Source of the DNA: Limimaricola sp027213785
Lineage (GTDB): Bacteria > Pseudomonadota > Alphaproteobacteria > Rhodobacterales > Rhodobacteraceae
Length of the DNA stretch: 64,000 nt
NCBI RefSeq assembly: GCF_050847355.1
Contig: NZ_CP193755.1
Coordinates: forward strand, 62,001-126,000
Direction: 5' to 3'
Shown: one piece after another, positions 27,063 to 34,809 of the stretch
Layout of the letters: the number at the start of each line of letters is the position of its first letter
How positions within the stretch are numbered: position 1 is the first letter of the stretch
Made by a program: the position numbers and the translations under genes
Notes under the pieces: generated by a model
Databases searched by the model: none
Seen by the model: the letters and a program-made list of their open reading frames with translations, nothing else
Told to the model about the DNA's origin: nothing

Positions 27063-27344
27063 TCAGCCGCAATAGACCCGGGCGATCCGCTCCAGGGCGT
27101 CGATCTCGAAATTGATCCGGTCGGGGCGGAAATCCATCGTCACCACGTCCCCGGGCCGGATGATCCGCACCGGACCGAGGATCAGCTCGCGCTCGAGCGC
27201 GGTGACCGGCGCACCGACAAGTCTCTGACGCTCGGCCGCGCCGCAGGCGCCGGGCTCCGCCGCAGGTGGGGACGGGACCGGTTCGGGCGCCGGAGGATAG
27301 GCCGCGCAGGCCGCGAGGAGCAGGGGCAGGATCAGGTATCGCAT
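27063..27344 (-). CDS. I78-family peptidase-inhibitor-like lipoprotein
   Basis: A 93-residue secreted lipoprotein. The signal ends in LLAAC (Cys10), followed by a Pro-rich spacer and the I78 inhibitor pattern LVGAPVTALE ... VRIIRPGDVVTMDFRPDRINFEID ... IARVYCG, with Cys30 and Cys92 likely paired. Family members include the Aspergillus elastase inhibitor, so protection against serine proteases in the envelope is a fair guess. ATG 27344 is preferred over the long in-frame reading because it starts exactly at the signal peptide. The gene is divergent from adhI, with a 128-base shared promoter region. Confidence 0.82.
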   Translation of the reverse strand: MRYLILPLLLAACAAYPPAPEPVPSPPAAEPGACGAAERQRLVGAPVTALERELILGPVRIIRPGDVVTMDFRPDRINFEIDALERIARVYCG

Positions 27345-27472
27345 GGGGCCGAGCCTGACCCGGCGCACGGTCCCGCGCAAGAGGCTGCGGCATTGATCTC
27401 GGCCGCGCTTTCCGCGACCTTGACGCGGAAGCGCGTCGCCTTCCCGGCGCGTGCCAACACGGAGGTCACCCC

Positions 27473-28603
27473 ATGCGCACACGTGCCGCAGTCGCCACCC
27501 AGGCCGGTAAGCCGCTCGAGATCATGGAGGTCAATCTCGAAGGCCCCAAGGCGGGAGAGGTCCTCGTCGAGATCAAGGCCACGGGCATCTGCCATACCGA
27601 TGAATTCACCCTGTCGGGTGCCGATCCCGAGGGGCTGTTTCCGGCGATCCTCGGGCATGAGGGCGCGGGCGTGGTGGTCGAGGTCGGCGAAGGCGTGACC
27701 TCGCTCAAGCCCGGCGATCACGTGATCCCGCTCTACACCCCCGAATGCCGGCAATGCCCGTCCTGTCTGAGCCAGAAGACCAATCTGTGCACCTCGATCC
27801 GCGCCACCCAGGGCCAGGGGCTGATGCCCGACGGCAGTTCGCGCTTCTCGACGCTCGATGGCGACCCGATCCTGCACTACATGGGCTGCTCGACCTTCTC
27901 GAACCACACGGTGCTGCCCGAGATCGCGCTCGCCAAGGTGCGCGAGGACGCGCCCTTCGACAAGATCTGCTACATCGGCTGTGGTGTCACCACCGGCGTC
28001 GGCGCGGTGATCAACACCGCGCAGGTCGAGATGGGCTCCACAGCGGTGGTGTTCGGGCTGGGCGGCATCGGCCTCAACGTGATCCAGGGGCTGCGGCTTG
28101 CCGGCGCCGACATGATCATCGGCGTCGATCTCAACAACGACAAGAAGGAATGGGGCGAGCGCTTCGGCATGACCCATTTCGTGAACCCCAAGGAGATCGA
28201 CGGCGACATCGTCCCGCATCTGGTCAACATGACCAAGCGGCGCGGCGACCTGATCGGCGGTGCGGACTACACCTTCGACTGCACCGGCAACGTCACGGTG
28301 ATGCGGCAGGCGCTGGAATCGGCGCATCGCGGCTGGGGCGTCTCGGTGGTGATCGGCGTGGCGCCGGCGGGGGCCGAGATCTCGACCCGGCCGTTCCAGC
28401 TGGTCACCGGCCGCACCTGGAAGGGCACCGCCTTCGGCGGCGCGCGCGGCCGCACCGACGTGCCGAAGATCGTCGACTGGTACATGGAAGGGAAGATCGA
28501 GATCGACCCGATGATCACCCATCAGCTGAAGCTCGACGAGATCAACAAGGGCTTCGACCTGATGCATGCGGGTGAAAGCATCCGCTCGGTCGTGGTCTAC
28601 TGA
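27473..28603 (+). CDS. adhI: S-(hydroxymethyl)glutathione dehydrogenase (class III alcohol dehydrogenase)
   Basis: A 376-residue zinc enzyme that oxidises the formaldehyde-glutathione adduct to S-formylglutathione with NAD+, the first step of glutathione-dependent formaldehyde detoxification. Catalytic zinc ligands Cys40 (GICHTDEF), His62-Glu63 (GHEGAG) and Cys170 (YIGCGVTTG) are present, as are structural zinc Cys92, Cys95, Cys98 and Cys106. The GLGGIGLNV nucleotide motif is intact. GGAGG precedes ATG 27473. The next pathway enzyme, fghA, lies about 3.3 kb downstream. It is followed by a double palindrome. Confidence 0.97.
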   Translation: MRTRAAVATQAGKPLEIMEVNLEGPKAGEVLVEIKATGICHTDEFTLSGADPEGLFPAILGHEGAGVVVEVGEGVTSLKPGDHVIPLYTPECRQCPSCLSQKTNLCTSIRATQGQGLMPDGSSRFSTLDGDPILHYMGCSTFSNHTVLPEIALAKVREDAPFDKICYIGCGVTTGVGAVINTAQVEMGSTAVVFGLGGIGLNVIQGLRLAGADMIIGVDLNNDKKEWGERFGMTHFVNPKEIDGDIVPHLVNMTKRRGDLIGGADYTFDCTGNVTVMRQALESAHRGWGVSVVIGVAPAGAEISTRPFQLVTGRTWKGTAFGGARGRTDVPKIVDWYMEGKIEIDPMITHQLKLDEINKGFDLMHAGESIRSVVVY

Positions 28604-28605
28604 GA

Positions 28606-28650
28606 CAAGGATCTTCGAAGATCCTTGCCAAAACTCTTGCAAGAGTTTTG
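28606..28650. repeat. Two adjacent 22-bp perfect palindromes after adhI
   Basis: 28606-28627 is a 22-bp palindrome centred on TTCGAA, and 28629-28650 a second one centred on TTGCAA; one base separates them. It starts 3 bases after the adhI stop. I recall closely similar tandem palindromes scattered after genes in many Rhodobacterales genomes, so it is probably a REP-like dispersed element acting as a bidirectional terminator or mRNA 3' stabiliser. The perfect symmetry is seen directly; the family link is from memory. Confidence 0.75.
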
Positions 28651-28714
28651 CCCCCGCCCGGCTTGACGCCGCGGGGCGGGGGCGCGATGGGCGAGTGAAA
28701 CTCAGGAGGACCAG

Positions 28715-29446
28715 ATGCCCGAGACCCGCCCGCTCTATGCCGTGCTGATCGACGCCGATAACATCCCGGCGCGCTTCGCCAAGCCGATCCTCAAGGAGAT
28801 CACCTCCTTCGGCGAGCCGGCGCTGCGGCGGGTCTATGGCGACTGGTCGGCCGAGCGGCTGCGCGGTTGGGCCGATAATGTCCGGGCGCTCGGGCTTGTG
28901 GCGCATCAGGAAACCGCCAATACCAAGGGCAAGAACGCCTCCGATATCGGCCTGGTGATCGATGCCATGGACATCCTGCATACGGGCCGCTTCGACGGTT
29001 TCGTGCTGGTGTCCTCGGACAGCGATTTCACCGCCCTGGCCAATCGTATCCGCGAGCAGGGGCTCGACGTGATCGGCATTGGCGAAGCCAAAGCGCCCGA
29101 GAGCCTGCGCAACGTCTGCAACCGCTTCGTGCTGATCGAGAACATCGTGGACGAACCGGTGGCCACCAAGCCCGACGCCGCGACGGGCGAGACGCCGGCC
29201 GCACCGGCGGGCAAGAAGTCGCCGCTCGAGGCGGTGCCGCTGATCCTGCGGGCGATGGACAAGATCGAGCAGGATGACGACGAGTGGTACCCGCTCGGGC
29301 CGATCGGCCAGTACATCACCGCCGACAATCCGGATTTCGACGTGCGCAGCTACGGCAAGCGCAAGCTGTCCGAGCTGGTGCAGGAGCTCAAGCGCTTCGA
29401 GACCCGCAAGCAGGGCAACCAGCTGCAGGTGCGGCGCAAGGACTAG
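28715..29446 (+). CDS. NYN-domain (PIN-like) RNase with OST-HTH/LOTUS domain
   Basis: A 243-residue protein with a NYN ribonuclease-like domain (1-145): acidic residues in LIDADNIPARF (Asp13, Asp15), KGKNASDIGLVIDAMDIL and VSSDSDFTALANRIREQG. An alanine/proline linker follows, then an OST-HTH/LOTUS RNA-binding domain (about 175-240, PLILRAMDKIEQDDDEWYPLGPIGQYI). It probably binds and cuts structured RNA; no target is known. A ribosome site AGGAGG precedes ATG 28715. It ends with a 4-base overlap with the convergent tetR. A second NYN protein without LOTUS is at 45842. Confidence 0.9.
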   Translation: MPETRPLYAVLIDADNIPARFAKPILKEITSFGEPALRRVYGDWSAERLRGWADNVRALGLVAHQETANTKGKNASDIGLVIDAMDILHTGRFDGFVLVSSDSDFTALANRIREQGLDVIGIGEAKAPESLRNVCNRFVLIENIVDEPVATKPDAATGETPAAPAGKKSPLEAVPLILRAMDKIEQDDDEWYPLGPIGQYITADNPDFDVRSYGKRKLSELVQELKRFETRKQGNQLQVRRKD

Positions 29447-30060
29447 GCGCCGTAGCGGGCCAGAAAGGTATCGACCGCGCCATCGGCGACGCGGTCGCAC
29501 TCCTCGGTGGTGAACTGGTCGGTGACGCTGAAGATGGCCCGGTAGAACAGGTCGGCCCGGCACAGCTCGTGGAACTGGTCGGCCGCCAGTTCGAAATCCT
29601 CGATCACCAGTTCGCCGCGCTCCACCGCCTCGCGGAAGTACTCCACGAGCAGCGCACGGCCCATCTCCGGGCCGCTGCGATAAAAGGCGCGACCGATATC
29701 GGGAAAACGCGCGCTTTCGGCGACGAAGACGCGGAAGACCCGCAGCCCGAAATCGGAAGTGTAGAAGGCGATCATCCGCCGCGCCGTCATGCGCAGCACC
29801 TTGTCCGGCGGGCCCGAACCCTTGACCTCGGACAGCGCATTGTCGGCATGGCGCCGGCACTCGTTGCGGGTCACTTCCAGGAACAGCAGCCGCTTGTCGG
29901 GGAAATAGCTGTAGAGCGTCGCCTTCGAGACGCCCGCCGCGCGGGCGATGTCGTCGACGCTGGCGCCTTCGAATCCTTCCCCGAGAAACACCTCGCGTGC
30001 CCCTTCCAGCACCTGGTCGTATTTGCGGCCCTTGCGGATCTCTTGCGCCTCGGCGGTCAT
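29443..30060 (-). CDS. TetR/AcrR family transcriptional regulator
   Basis: A 205-residue repressor. The N-terminal helix-turn-helix reads GASVDDIARAAGVSKATLYSYFPDKRLLF (about 33-61) and is preceded by the usual VLEGAREVFLGEGFE helix. The C-terminal half is a helical ligand-binding/dimer domain of the AcrR C-terminal type. ATG 30060 has GGAGAC upstream. It is divergent from mbfA, and a 7-bp inverted repeat (30121-30140) lies between them, a natural operator for autoregulation. Which effector it senses is unknown. Confidence 0.9.
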   Translation of the reverse strand: MTAEAQEIRKGRKYDQVLEGAREVFLGEGFEGASVDDIARAAGVSKATLYSYFPDKRLLFLEVTRNECRRHADNALSEVKGSGPPDKVLRMTARRMIAFYTSDFGLRVFRVFVAESARFPDIGRAFYRSGPEMGRALLVEYFREAVERGELVIEDFELAADQFHELCRADLFYRAIFSVTDQFTTEECDRVADGAVDTFLARYGA

Positions 30061-30120
30061 CTCGTCTCCTGTGGATCGTCGACAGCATAGGCATCCCGCC
30101 GGGCGACGGCCAGCCATGCC

Positions 30121-30140
30121 GTGACGCCGGGTTGCGTCAC
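30121..30140. promoter_or_regulatory. Inverted repeat between tetR and mbfA, candidate TetR operator
   Basis: GTGACGC-CGGGTT-GCGTCAC: perfect 7-bp half-sites with a 6-base spacer, 61 bases upstream of the tetR start and 46 bases upstream of the mbfA start. Symmetry, size and position between divergent genes fit a TetR-family operator. No experimental support. Confidence 0.5.
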
Positions 30141-30157
30141 CCGGATGCAGCGGTAGA

Positions 30158-30173
30158 TTGGAATCGTTCTAAA
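30158..30173 (+). promoter_or_regulatory. Candidate Irr box (iron control element) upstream of mbfA
   Basis: TTGGAATCGTTCTAAA is a near-perfect dyad (TTGGAA/TTCTAA around TCG) that closely resembles the ICE motif bound by Irr in front of mbfA in rhizobia. It ends 12 bases before the ATG at 30186, where a bound repressor would block transcription or initiation. The assignment combines the visible dyad with known Irr control of this gene family. Confidence 0.7.
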
Positions 30174-30185
30174 GAAGGTGCGGTC

Positions 30186-31163
30186 ATGATTCCCGGATTC
30201 TCCTCCCGACGCCGATTCAACGATCTCAGCGAACAGGAGATCCTCGCGCTGGCGATCTCCTCCGAGGAGGACGATGCACGGATCTACAGGCTCTATGCCG
30301 AGCGGCTGCGCACCGGGTACCCGGCCACGGCCGCGGTGTTCGACGGCATGGCCGAGGAGGAGGATGATCACCGGCGCCAGCTGATCGCGCTGCACCGCGA
30401 CCGTTTCGGCGAGGTGATCCCGCTTTTGCGCCGCGAGCACGTGGCGGGGTTCCACACCCGCCGTCCGGTCTGGCTGGTCGAGAATCTCGGGCTCGAGACG
30501 ATCCGAGCCCAAGCGGCCGAGATGGAGCGCGAGGCCGGGGCCTTCTACGCGCGCGCCGCCGCCCATGCGCGCGACGCCGCGACCCGCACGCTTCTGGGTG
30601 ATCTCGCCGCCGCCGAAGCGGGGCACCAGAACACCGCGCAGACGCTGGCGGCGGAGCATTTGCACCACGAGGCCCGCGCCGACGAGGACCACGCGGCGCG
30701 GCGGCAGTTCGTGCTGACCTACGTGCAGCCGGGGCTGGCGGGGCTGATGGATGGCTCGGTCTCGACCCTGGCGCCGATCTTCGCCACCGCCTTTGCCACG
30801 CAGGACACCCACACCACTTTCCTCGTCGGGCTCGCCGCCAGCGTCGGCGCGGGCATCTCGATGGGATTCACCGAAGCCGCCTCGGATGACGGGCAGCTTT
30901 CCGGGCGCGGCTCGCCGATCAAGCGCGGCCTCGCCACGGGGATCATGACCACGATCGGCGGGTTGGGACACGCGCTGCCCTACCTGATCCCGCATTTCTG
31001 GACCGCGACGATCACAGCCATCGTGATCGTCTTCGTCGAGCTCTGGGCCATCGCCTGGATCCAGAGCCGCTACATGGACACGCCGTTCTTCCGCGCCGCC
31101 TTCCAAGTGGTACTGGGCGGTTCGCTGGTCTTCGCGGCGGGGGTGCTGATCGGCGGCGGCTGA
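30186..31163 (+). CDS. mbfA: MbfA: membrane-bound ferritin-like/VIT iron exporter
   Basis: A 325-residue fusion of a cytosolic rubrerythrin/ferritin-like di-iron domain (about 15-165, with Glu clusters in ISSEEDDARIYRLYAERL, MAEEEDDHRRQL, EMEREAGAFYARAA and AAEAGHQ) and a C-terminal VIT1-type membrane domain (about 180-325, GLMDGSVSTLAPIFATAFAT). In Bradyrhizobium and Agrobacterium MbfA exports iron and protects against H2O2 and acid-plus-iron stress under Irr control. A candidate Irr box lies just upstream. ATG 30186 is favoured because longer readings add non-conserved residues. Confidence 0.94.
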   Translation: MIPGFSSRRRFNDLSEQEILALAISSEEDDARIYRLYAERLRTGYPATAAVFDGMAEEEDDHRRQLIALHRDRFGEVIPLLRREHVAGFHTRRPVWLVENLGLETIRAQAAEMEREAGAFYARAAAHARDAATRTLLGDLAAAEAGHQNTAQTLAAEHLHHEARADEDHAARRQFVLTYVQPGLAGLMDGSVSTLAPIFATAFATQDTHTTFLVGLAASVGAGISMGFTEAASDDGQLSGRGSPIKRGLATGIMTTIGGLGHALPYLIPHFWTATITAIVIVFVELWAIAWIQSRYMDTPFFRAAFQVVLGGSLVFAAGVLIGGG

Positions 31164-31222
31164 GGCGGGTTGCGCCCGGCAGGGGCATTGGAGAGACTGC
31201 CCACTCGCAAGGGGAGGGCGCG

Positions 31223-31930
31223 ATGAGCTTCGAGACGACGAATTACAGGCCCACGCCGTTGCCGGACCGACGCGAGATGACCGACGCGGCGATGGTCGAG
31301 GCCGCCCGCACGCATTTCGACGCGATGGCGACCCGCCACAGCGTGCGCGAATTCTGCGACCGCCACGTGCCGCGCGAGGTGATCGAGACGGCGATCGCCA
31401 CGGCCGGGCGCGCGCCATCGGGCGCGAACCAGCAGCCTTGGCATTTCGTCGCGATCTCGGACCCGGACATGAAGGCGCGGATCCGCGCCGCGGCCGAGGA
31501 GGAGGAGCGCGCCTTCTACGGTGGCGGCGCGCCCGACGAGTGGATCGCCGCGCTGGAGCCGATCGGCACCGGGGCCTCGAAGCCGCATCTCGAGGTGGCG
31601 CCCTGGCTGATCGTGGTCTTCGCGCAGCGCTGGGGCACCCGGCCCGACGGCTCGCGCTATAAGCACTACTACGTGCCCGAGAGCGTCGGCCTCGCCACCG
31701 GCTTCCTGATTGGCGCGCTGCATCTTTCGGGGCTCTCGGTGCTCACCCACACGCCGAGCCCGATGAAATTCCTCACAGAGCTATGCGACCGCCCGGTGGC
31801 CGAAAAGCCGGTGATGATCCTCGCGGTGGGCCACCCCGCCGAAGACGCCACCGTGCCGACGGCGGCATTGAACAAGAAACCGCTCGAAGAGATCCTGACG
31901 GTGATCGGGGCGCAGACGGAGACGACATGA
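31223..31930 (+). CDS. Nitroreductase family flavoprotein (iodotyrosine-deiodinase-like branch)
   Basis: A 235-residue FMN enzyme with the nitroreductase core: RHSVREFCDRHVPREVIETAIATAGRAPSGANQQPWHFVAI (FMN phosphate binding near residues 38-78), a lid region EEERAFYGGGAPDEWIAAL that recalls the halotyrosine-binding lid of the deiodinase subfamily, and ESVGLATGFLIGALHLSGLSVLTHTPSPM. The true substrate cannot be inferred; reductive dehalogenation or nitro reduction are both possible. GGGGAGG precedes ATG 31223. The stop overlaps the fghA start (ATGA), the first of a run of coupled genes. Confidence 0.88.
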   Translation: MSFETTNYRPTPLPDRREMTDAAMVEAARTHFDAMATRHSVREFCDRHVPREVIETAIATAGRAPSGANQQPWHFVAISDPDMKARIRAAAEEEERAFYGGGAPDEWIAALEPIGTGASKPHLEVAPWLIVVFAQRWGTRPDGSRYKHYYVPESVGLATGFLIGALHLSGLSVLTHTPSPMKFLTELCDRPVAEKPVMILAVGHPAEDATVPTAALNKKPLEEILTVIGAQTETT

Positions 31931-32757
31931 AGACGATCAGCGAGAACACCTGCTTCGGCGGCGTGCAGGGGGTCTATTCCCATGCCAGCGAGGCGACCGG
32001 CACCGAGATGACCTTCGGACTGTTCCTGCCGAGCGAGGCGCAGGAAGGCCCGGTGCCGGTGCTGTGGTTCCTGTCGGGTCTCACCTGCACCCACGAGAAC
32101 GCGATGACCAAGTCGGGCGCGCAGCGTTGGGCCGCCGAGCAGGGCATCGCGCTGGTGTTTCCCGACACCTCGCCGCGCGGAGCGGGCGTGGCCGACGACG
32201 ACGGCTTCGACATGGGGCAGGGGGCGGGGTTCTACCTCAACGCCACCGAGGACCCTTGGGCCGAGCATTACCAGATGTGGGATTACGTGACCGAGGAGTT
32301 GCCCGGTCTGCTGGAGGGACAGTTCGCCATCGACGAGGGCCGCCAGTCGATCACCGGTCATTCGATGGGCGGGCATGGCGCGCTGACCATGGCGATGCGG
32401 TTGCCGGGGCGTTACCGCTCGGTCTCGGCCTTCGCGCCGATCTGCCACCCGACGCAGAGCGAGTGGGGACGGCGGCAATTCGCGGCCTATCTCGGCGCGG
32501 ACGAGGCCACATGGGCCCGCCACGACGCGACGCTCCTGATGACCAAGACCGGCTTCGACGGGCCGCTGCTGATCGACACCGGCACCGCCGACCAGTTCGG
32601 CGACAAGCTCGGCACCGAGCATTTCGCCCGCGCGATGGCCGAGCGGCGTCAGCCCGGCACGCTGCGCCTTCAGCGCGGCTACGATCACAGCTATTTCTTC
32701 GTGTCGTCCTTCATCGAGGACCACGTCGACTTCCACGCCGCGGCGCTGTGGTCATGA
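31927..32757 (+). CDS. fghA: S-formylglutathione hydrolase
   Basis: A 276-residue alpha/beta hydrolase of the esterase D family that splits S-formylglutathione into formate and glutathione, the step after AdhI. The nucleophile elbow is GHSMGGHGAL. The acid and His lie in LLIDTGTADQFGDK and GYDHSYFFVSSFIEDH, and the N-terminal LFLPSEAQEGPVPVLWFLSGLTCTHEN is typical. It starts inside the nitroreductase stop and ends inside the start of the DUF188 gene, so it is translationally coupled on both sides. Splitting adhI and fghA with mbfA in between is an unusual local order. Confidence 0.95.
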   Translation: MKTISENTCFGGVQGVYSHASEATGTEMTFGLFLPSEAQEGPVPVLWFLSGLTCTHENAMTKSGAQRWAAEQGIALVFPDTSPRGAGVADDDGFDMGQGAGFYLNATEDPWAEHYQMWDYVTEELPGLLEGQFAIDEGRQSITGHSMGGHGALTMAMRLPGRYRSVSAFAPICHPTQSEWGRRQFAAYLGADEATWARHDATLLMTKTGFDGPLLIDTGTADQFGDKLGTEHFARAMAERRQPGTLRLQRGYDHSYFFVSSFIEDHVDFHAAALWS

Positions 32758-33212
32758 TCTATGTCGATGCCGATGCCTGCCCGGTGAAGGCCGAATGCGA
32801 GACGGTGGGCACCCGCCACAAGATGAAGGTGGCGATCGTCTCCAATGGCGGGCTGCGCCCGTCGCAGAACCCCTATGTCGAGACGGTGATCGTGCCCGAG
32901 GGGCCGGACGTGGCCGACATGTGGATCGCCGATCGTGCCAAGGCGGGGGACGTGGTCATCACCAACGACATCCCGCTTGCCGCGAAATGCGTCGAGGCGG
33001 GGGCGCAGGTGCTCAGGCACAATGGCGAGCCGCTGACGCAGGCCAATATCGGCAACGTGCTGGCGACGCGCGACCTGATGGCCGATATCCGCGCCGCCGA
33101 TCCGTTCCGACAGGGCGGCGGCAAGGGATTCACCAAGGCGGACCGCTCGCGGTTTCTCGACGCGCTGGAACGGGCCCTGCGCAAGGCCAAGACGGAAGGG
33201 ACGGGATCGTGA
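32754..33212 (+). CDS. YaiI/YqxD family protein (DUF188)
   Basis: A 152-residue conserved protein with a PIN-like fold pattern: MIYVDADACPVKAECETVG at the N-terminus, GPDVADMWIADRAKAGDVVITNDIPLAAKCVEAGAQVL in the core (conserved acids), and GGGKGFTKADRSRFLDALERAL at the end. YaiI/YqxD proteins are suspected nucleases, but function is unproven. It overlaps fghA by 4 bases upstream and the HAD gene by 4 bases (GTGA) downstream. Confidence 0.9.
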   Translation: MIYVDADACPVKAECETVGTRHKMKVAIVSNGGLRPSQNPYVETVIVPEGPDVADMWIADRAKAGDVVITNDIPLAAKCVEAGAQVLRHNGEPLTQANIGNVLATRDLMADIRAADPFRQGGGKGFTKADRSRFLDALERALRKAKTEGTGS

Positions 33213-33829
33213 ATATCGAGGCGGTGGTCTTCGACATCGGCAACGTGCTGATCGAGTGGAACCCCGAGCGGGTCTATGATGCGGTGATCGGACCCGAGCG
33301 CCGGGCCGAGCTGTTCGGCGCGGTCGACCTGCACGGGATGAACGAGCGCGTCGATCTGGGCGAAAGCTTTCATGGGCAGGTAAGTGCCCTGGCCCGGGCG
33401 CATCCCGCGCGCGCGGCCGAGATCATGCTGTGGCACGACCGCTGGATCGAGATGGCGAGCCCGGAGATCCCGCGCTCGGGGCGGCTGCTCAGGGCGCTGA
33501 AGGCACGTGGCGTGCCGGTCTTCGCGCTGTCGAATTTCGGGGTCGAGACCTTCGAGATCGCCCGTGCCCATTACCCAGTCTTCGCCGAGTTCGATGCGCT
33601 CTTCGTCTCGGGGCATCTGCGCATGGCCAAGCCCGACGCGCCGATCTACGAGCGGCTGGAGCGCGACACCGGCGTGGCGCCGGAGCGGCTCCTGTTCACC
33701 GACGACCGCGCCGACAACATCGCGGCTGCCCATGCGCGCGGCTGGCAGACCCATCATTTCACCAGGCCCGAGGGGCTGGCCGAAAGGCTGGTGGCCGAGG
33801 GGCTGCTGAGCGAAGCGGAGGCCGCATGA
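33209..33829 (+). CDS. HAD superfamily hydrolase, subfamily IA
   Basis: A 206-residue phosphatase-like protein with all HAD motifs: DIGNVLIEWNPE (Asp9 nucleophile; the usual second Asp is replaced by Asn-Val context), VFALSNFGVETFEIA (motif II Ser), K in RMAKPDAPIYERL (motif III) and LLFTDDRADNIAAAHARGW (motif IV acids). The cap is helical (class C1). It resembles YihX-type sugar phosphatases. The start is GTG 33209, overlapping the previous stop. Its own stop overlaps the next ATG. Substrate unknown. Confidence 0.88.
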   Translation: MNIEAVVFDIGNVLIEWNPERVYDAVIGPERRAELFGAVDLHGMNERVDLGESFHGQVSALARAHPARAAEIMLWHDRWIEMASPEIPRSGRLLRALKARGVPVFALSNFGVETFEIARAHYPVFAEFDALFVSGHLRMAKPDAPIYERLERDTGVAPERLLFTDDRADNIAAAHARGWQTHHFTRPEGLAERLVAEGLLSEAEAA

Positions 33830-34725
33830 CCGAGATCGTCCCGCCCGAGGCCGAGGCCAGGCTGGACTGGATCGCCATGGCCCGCGCGATCGAGGCGGGG
33901 CACGAACTGCCGCCCGCTCAGGTCACCGACACCTTCCTCTACCGGGGCGAGGATACGCTTCTGAACCGCTCCGCCTGGATCGAGGGGCTGGGGATCGCGG
34001 TGAAGGTCGCGACGATCTTTCCGGGCAATGACGGCCCCAGCATCAACGGCGCGGTGAACCTGCTCTCGGATGCTGACGGCACTCTGGAGGCGGTGGTGGA
34101 CTTCCACCTCGTCACCAAGTGGAAGACCGCCGCCGACAGCCTGCTAGGTGCGATGAAACTCGCGCGCCCCGACAGCCGCGAGATCCTGATCGTCGGGGCC
34201 GGCAATGTCGCCTCCTCGCTGCGCGAGGCTTATGGCGCGGCCTTTCCCGACGCGCGCTTCACGGTCTGGAACCGCTCGCGCGAGGGGGCGGAGCGGCTGA
34301 AGGCGAAACACCCCGACATCGCCATAGCCGAGGATCTGGAAGCGGCAGTGGGTCGCGCGGACATCGTCACCTGCGCGACCATGGCGAAGGCGCCGGTGGT
34401 ACGGGGCGACTGGCTGCGCCCCGGCACGCATCTCGACCTGATCGGCGCCTTCACGCCCCAGATGCGCGAGACCGACGACCGGGCGTTGCAGCGGGCACGG
34501 ATCTTCGTCGATGCGCGCGCCACCACGCTCGATCATATCGGCGAGTTGAAGATCCCGCTGGAGGCGGGGGCGATCGCGCGCGAGGACGTGGTGGCGGAGT
34601 TCTCGGAGCCCGAGCGGTTCCGGCGCGAAAGCGAGGAGGAGATCACGCTGTTCAAGAATGGCGGCGGCGCGCATCTCGACCTGATGGTGGCGCGGCACAT
34701 CCTCGAGCGCTGGCGGTCGGCCTGA
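33826..34725 (+). CDS. Ornithine cyclodeaminase / mu-crystallin family protein
   Basis: A 299-residue NAD(P)-dependent enzyme. The N-terminal domain (GHELPPAQVTDTFLYRGEDTLLNRSAWIE; IAVKVATIFPGNDGPSINGAVNLL) carries the family Lys-Val-x-Thr substrate motif, and the Rossmann domain starts at REILIVGAGNVASSLREAYG. Family members act as ornithine cyclodeaminase, alanine dehydrogenase or ketimine reductase, so the reaction is not certain. It is the last gene of the coupled run from 31223. A hairpin follows 41 bases after the stop. Confidence 0.88.
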   Translation: MTEIVPPEAEARLDWIAMARAIEAGHELPPAQVTDTFLYRGEDTLLNRSAWIEGLGIAVKVATIFPGNDGPSINGAVNLLSDADGTLEAVVDFHLVTKWKTAADSLLGAMKLARPDSREILIVGAGNVASSLREAYGAAFPDARFTVWNRSREGAERLKAKHPDIAIAEDLEAAVGRADIVTCATMAKAPVVRGDWLRPGTHLDLIGAFTPQMRETDDRALQRARIFVDARATTLDHIGELKIPLEAGAIAREDVVAEFSEPERFRRESEEEITLFKNGGGAHLDLMVARHILERWRSA

Positions 34726-34765
34726 GCCGGGCTCGGGAGGCGGGAGATCGACAGGTAATGAGATC

Positions 34766-34794
34766 GCCCCGGCGCTCGCATGAGCGATCGGGGC
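34766..34794. terminator. Bidirectional hairpin between convergent genes
   Basis: GCCCCG-G-CGCTC-GCAT-GAGCG-AT-CGGGGC forms an 11-bp stem with a small internal loop and a 4-base loop. It sits between the convergent ornithine-cyclodeaminase-like gene and DUF1491 and could stop transcription from both sides. No T-tract is evident. Confidence 0.5.
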
Positions 34795-34809
34795 CCGGGA
34801 CGGCCTCGC

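Noticed and set aside
26812..27393. 193-codon minus-strand frame across the structured gap
   Set aside because: Its reading is compositional noise and overlaps the I78 lipoprotein in another frame; the region is better described as non-coding structured sequence.
27332..30094. 920-codon antisense open frame across adhI, the NYN gene and tetR
   Set aside because: It covers three well-supported genes in wrong frames, and no family motif is visible.
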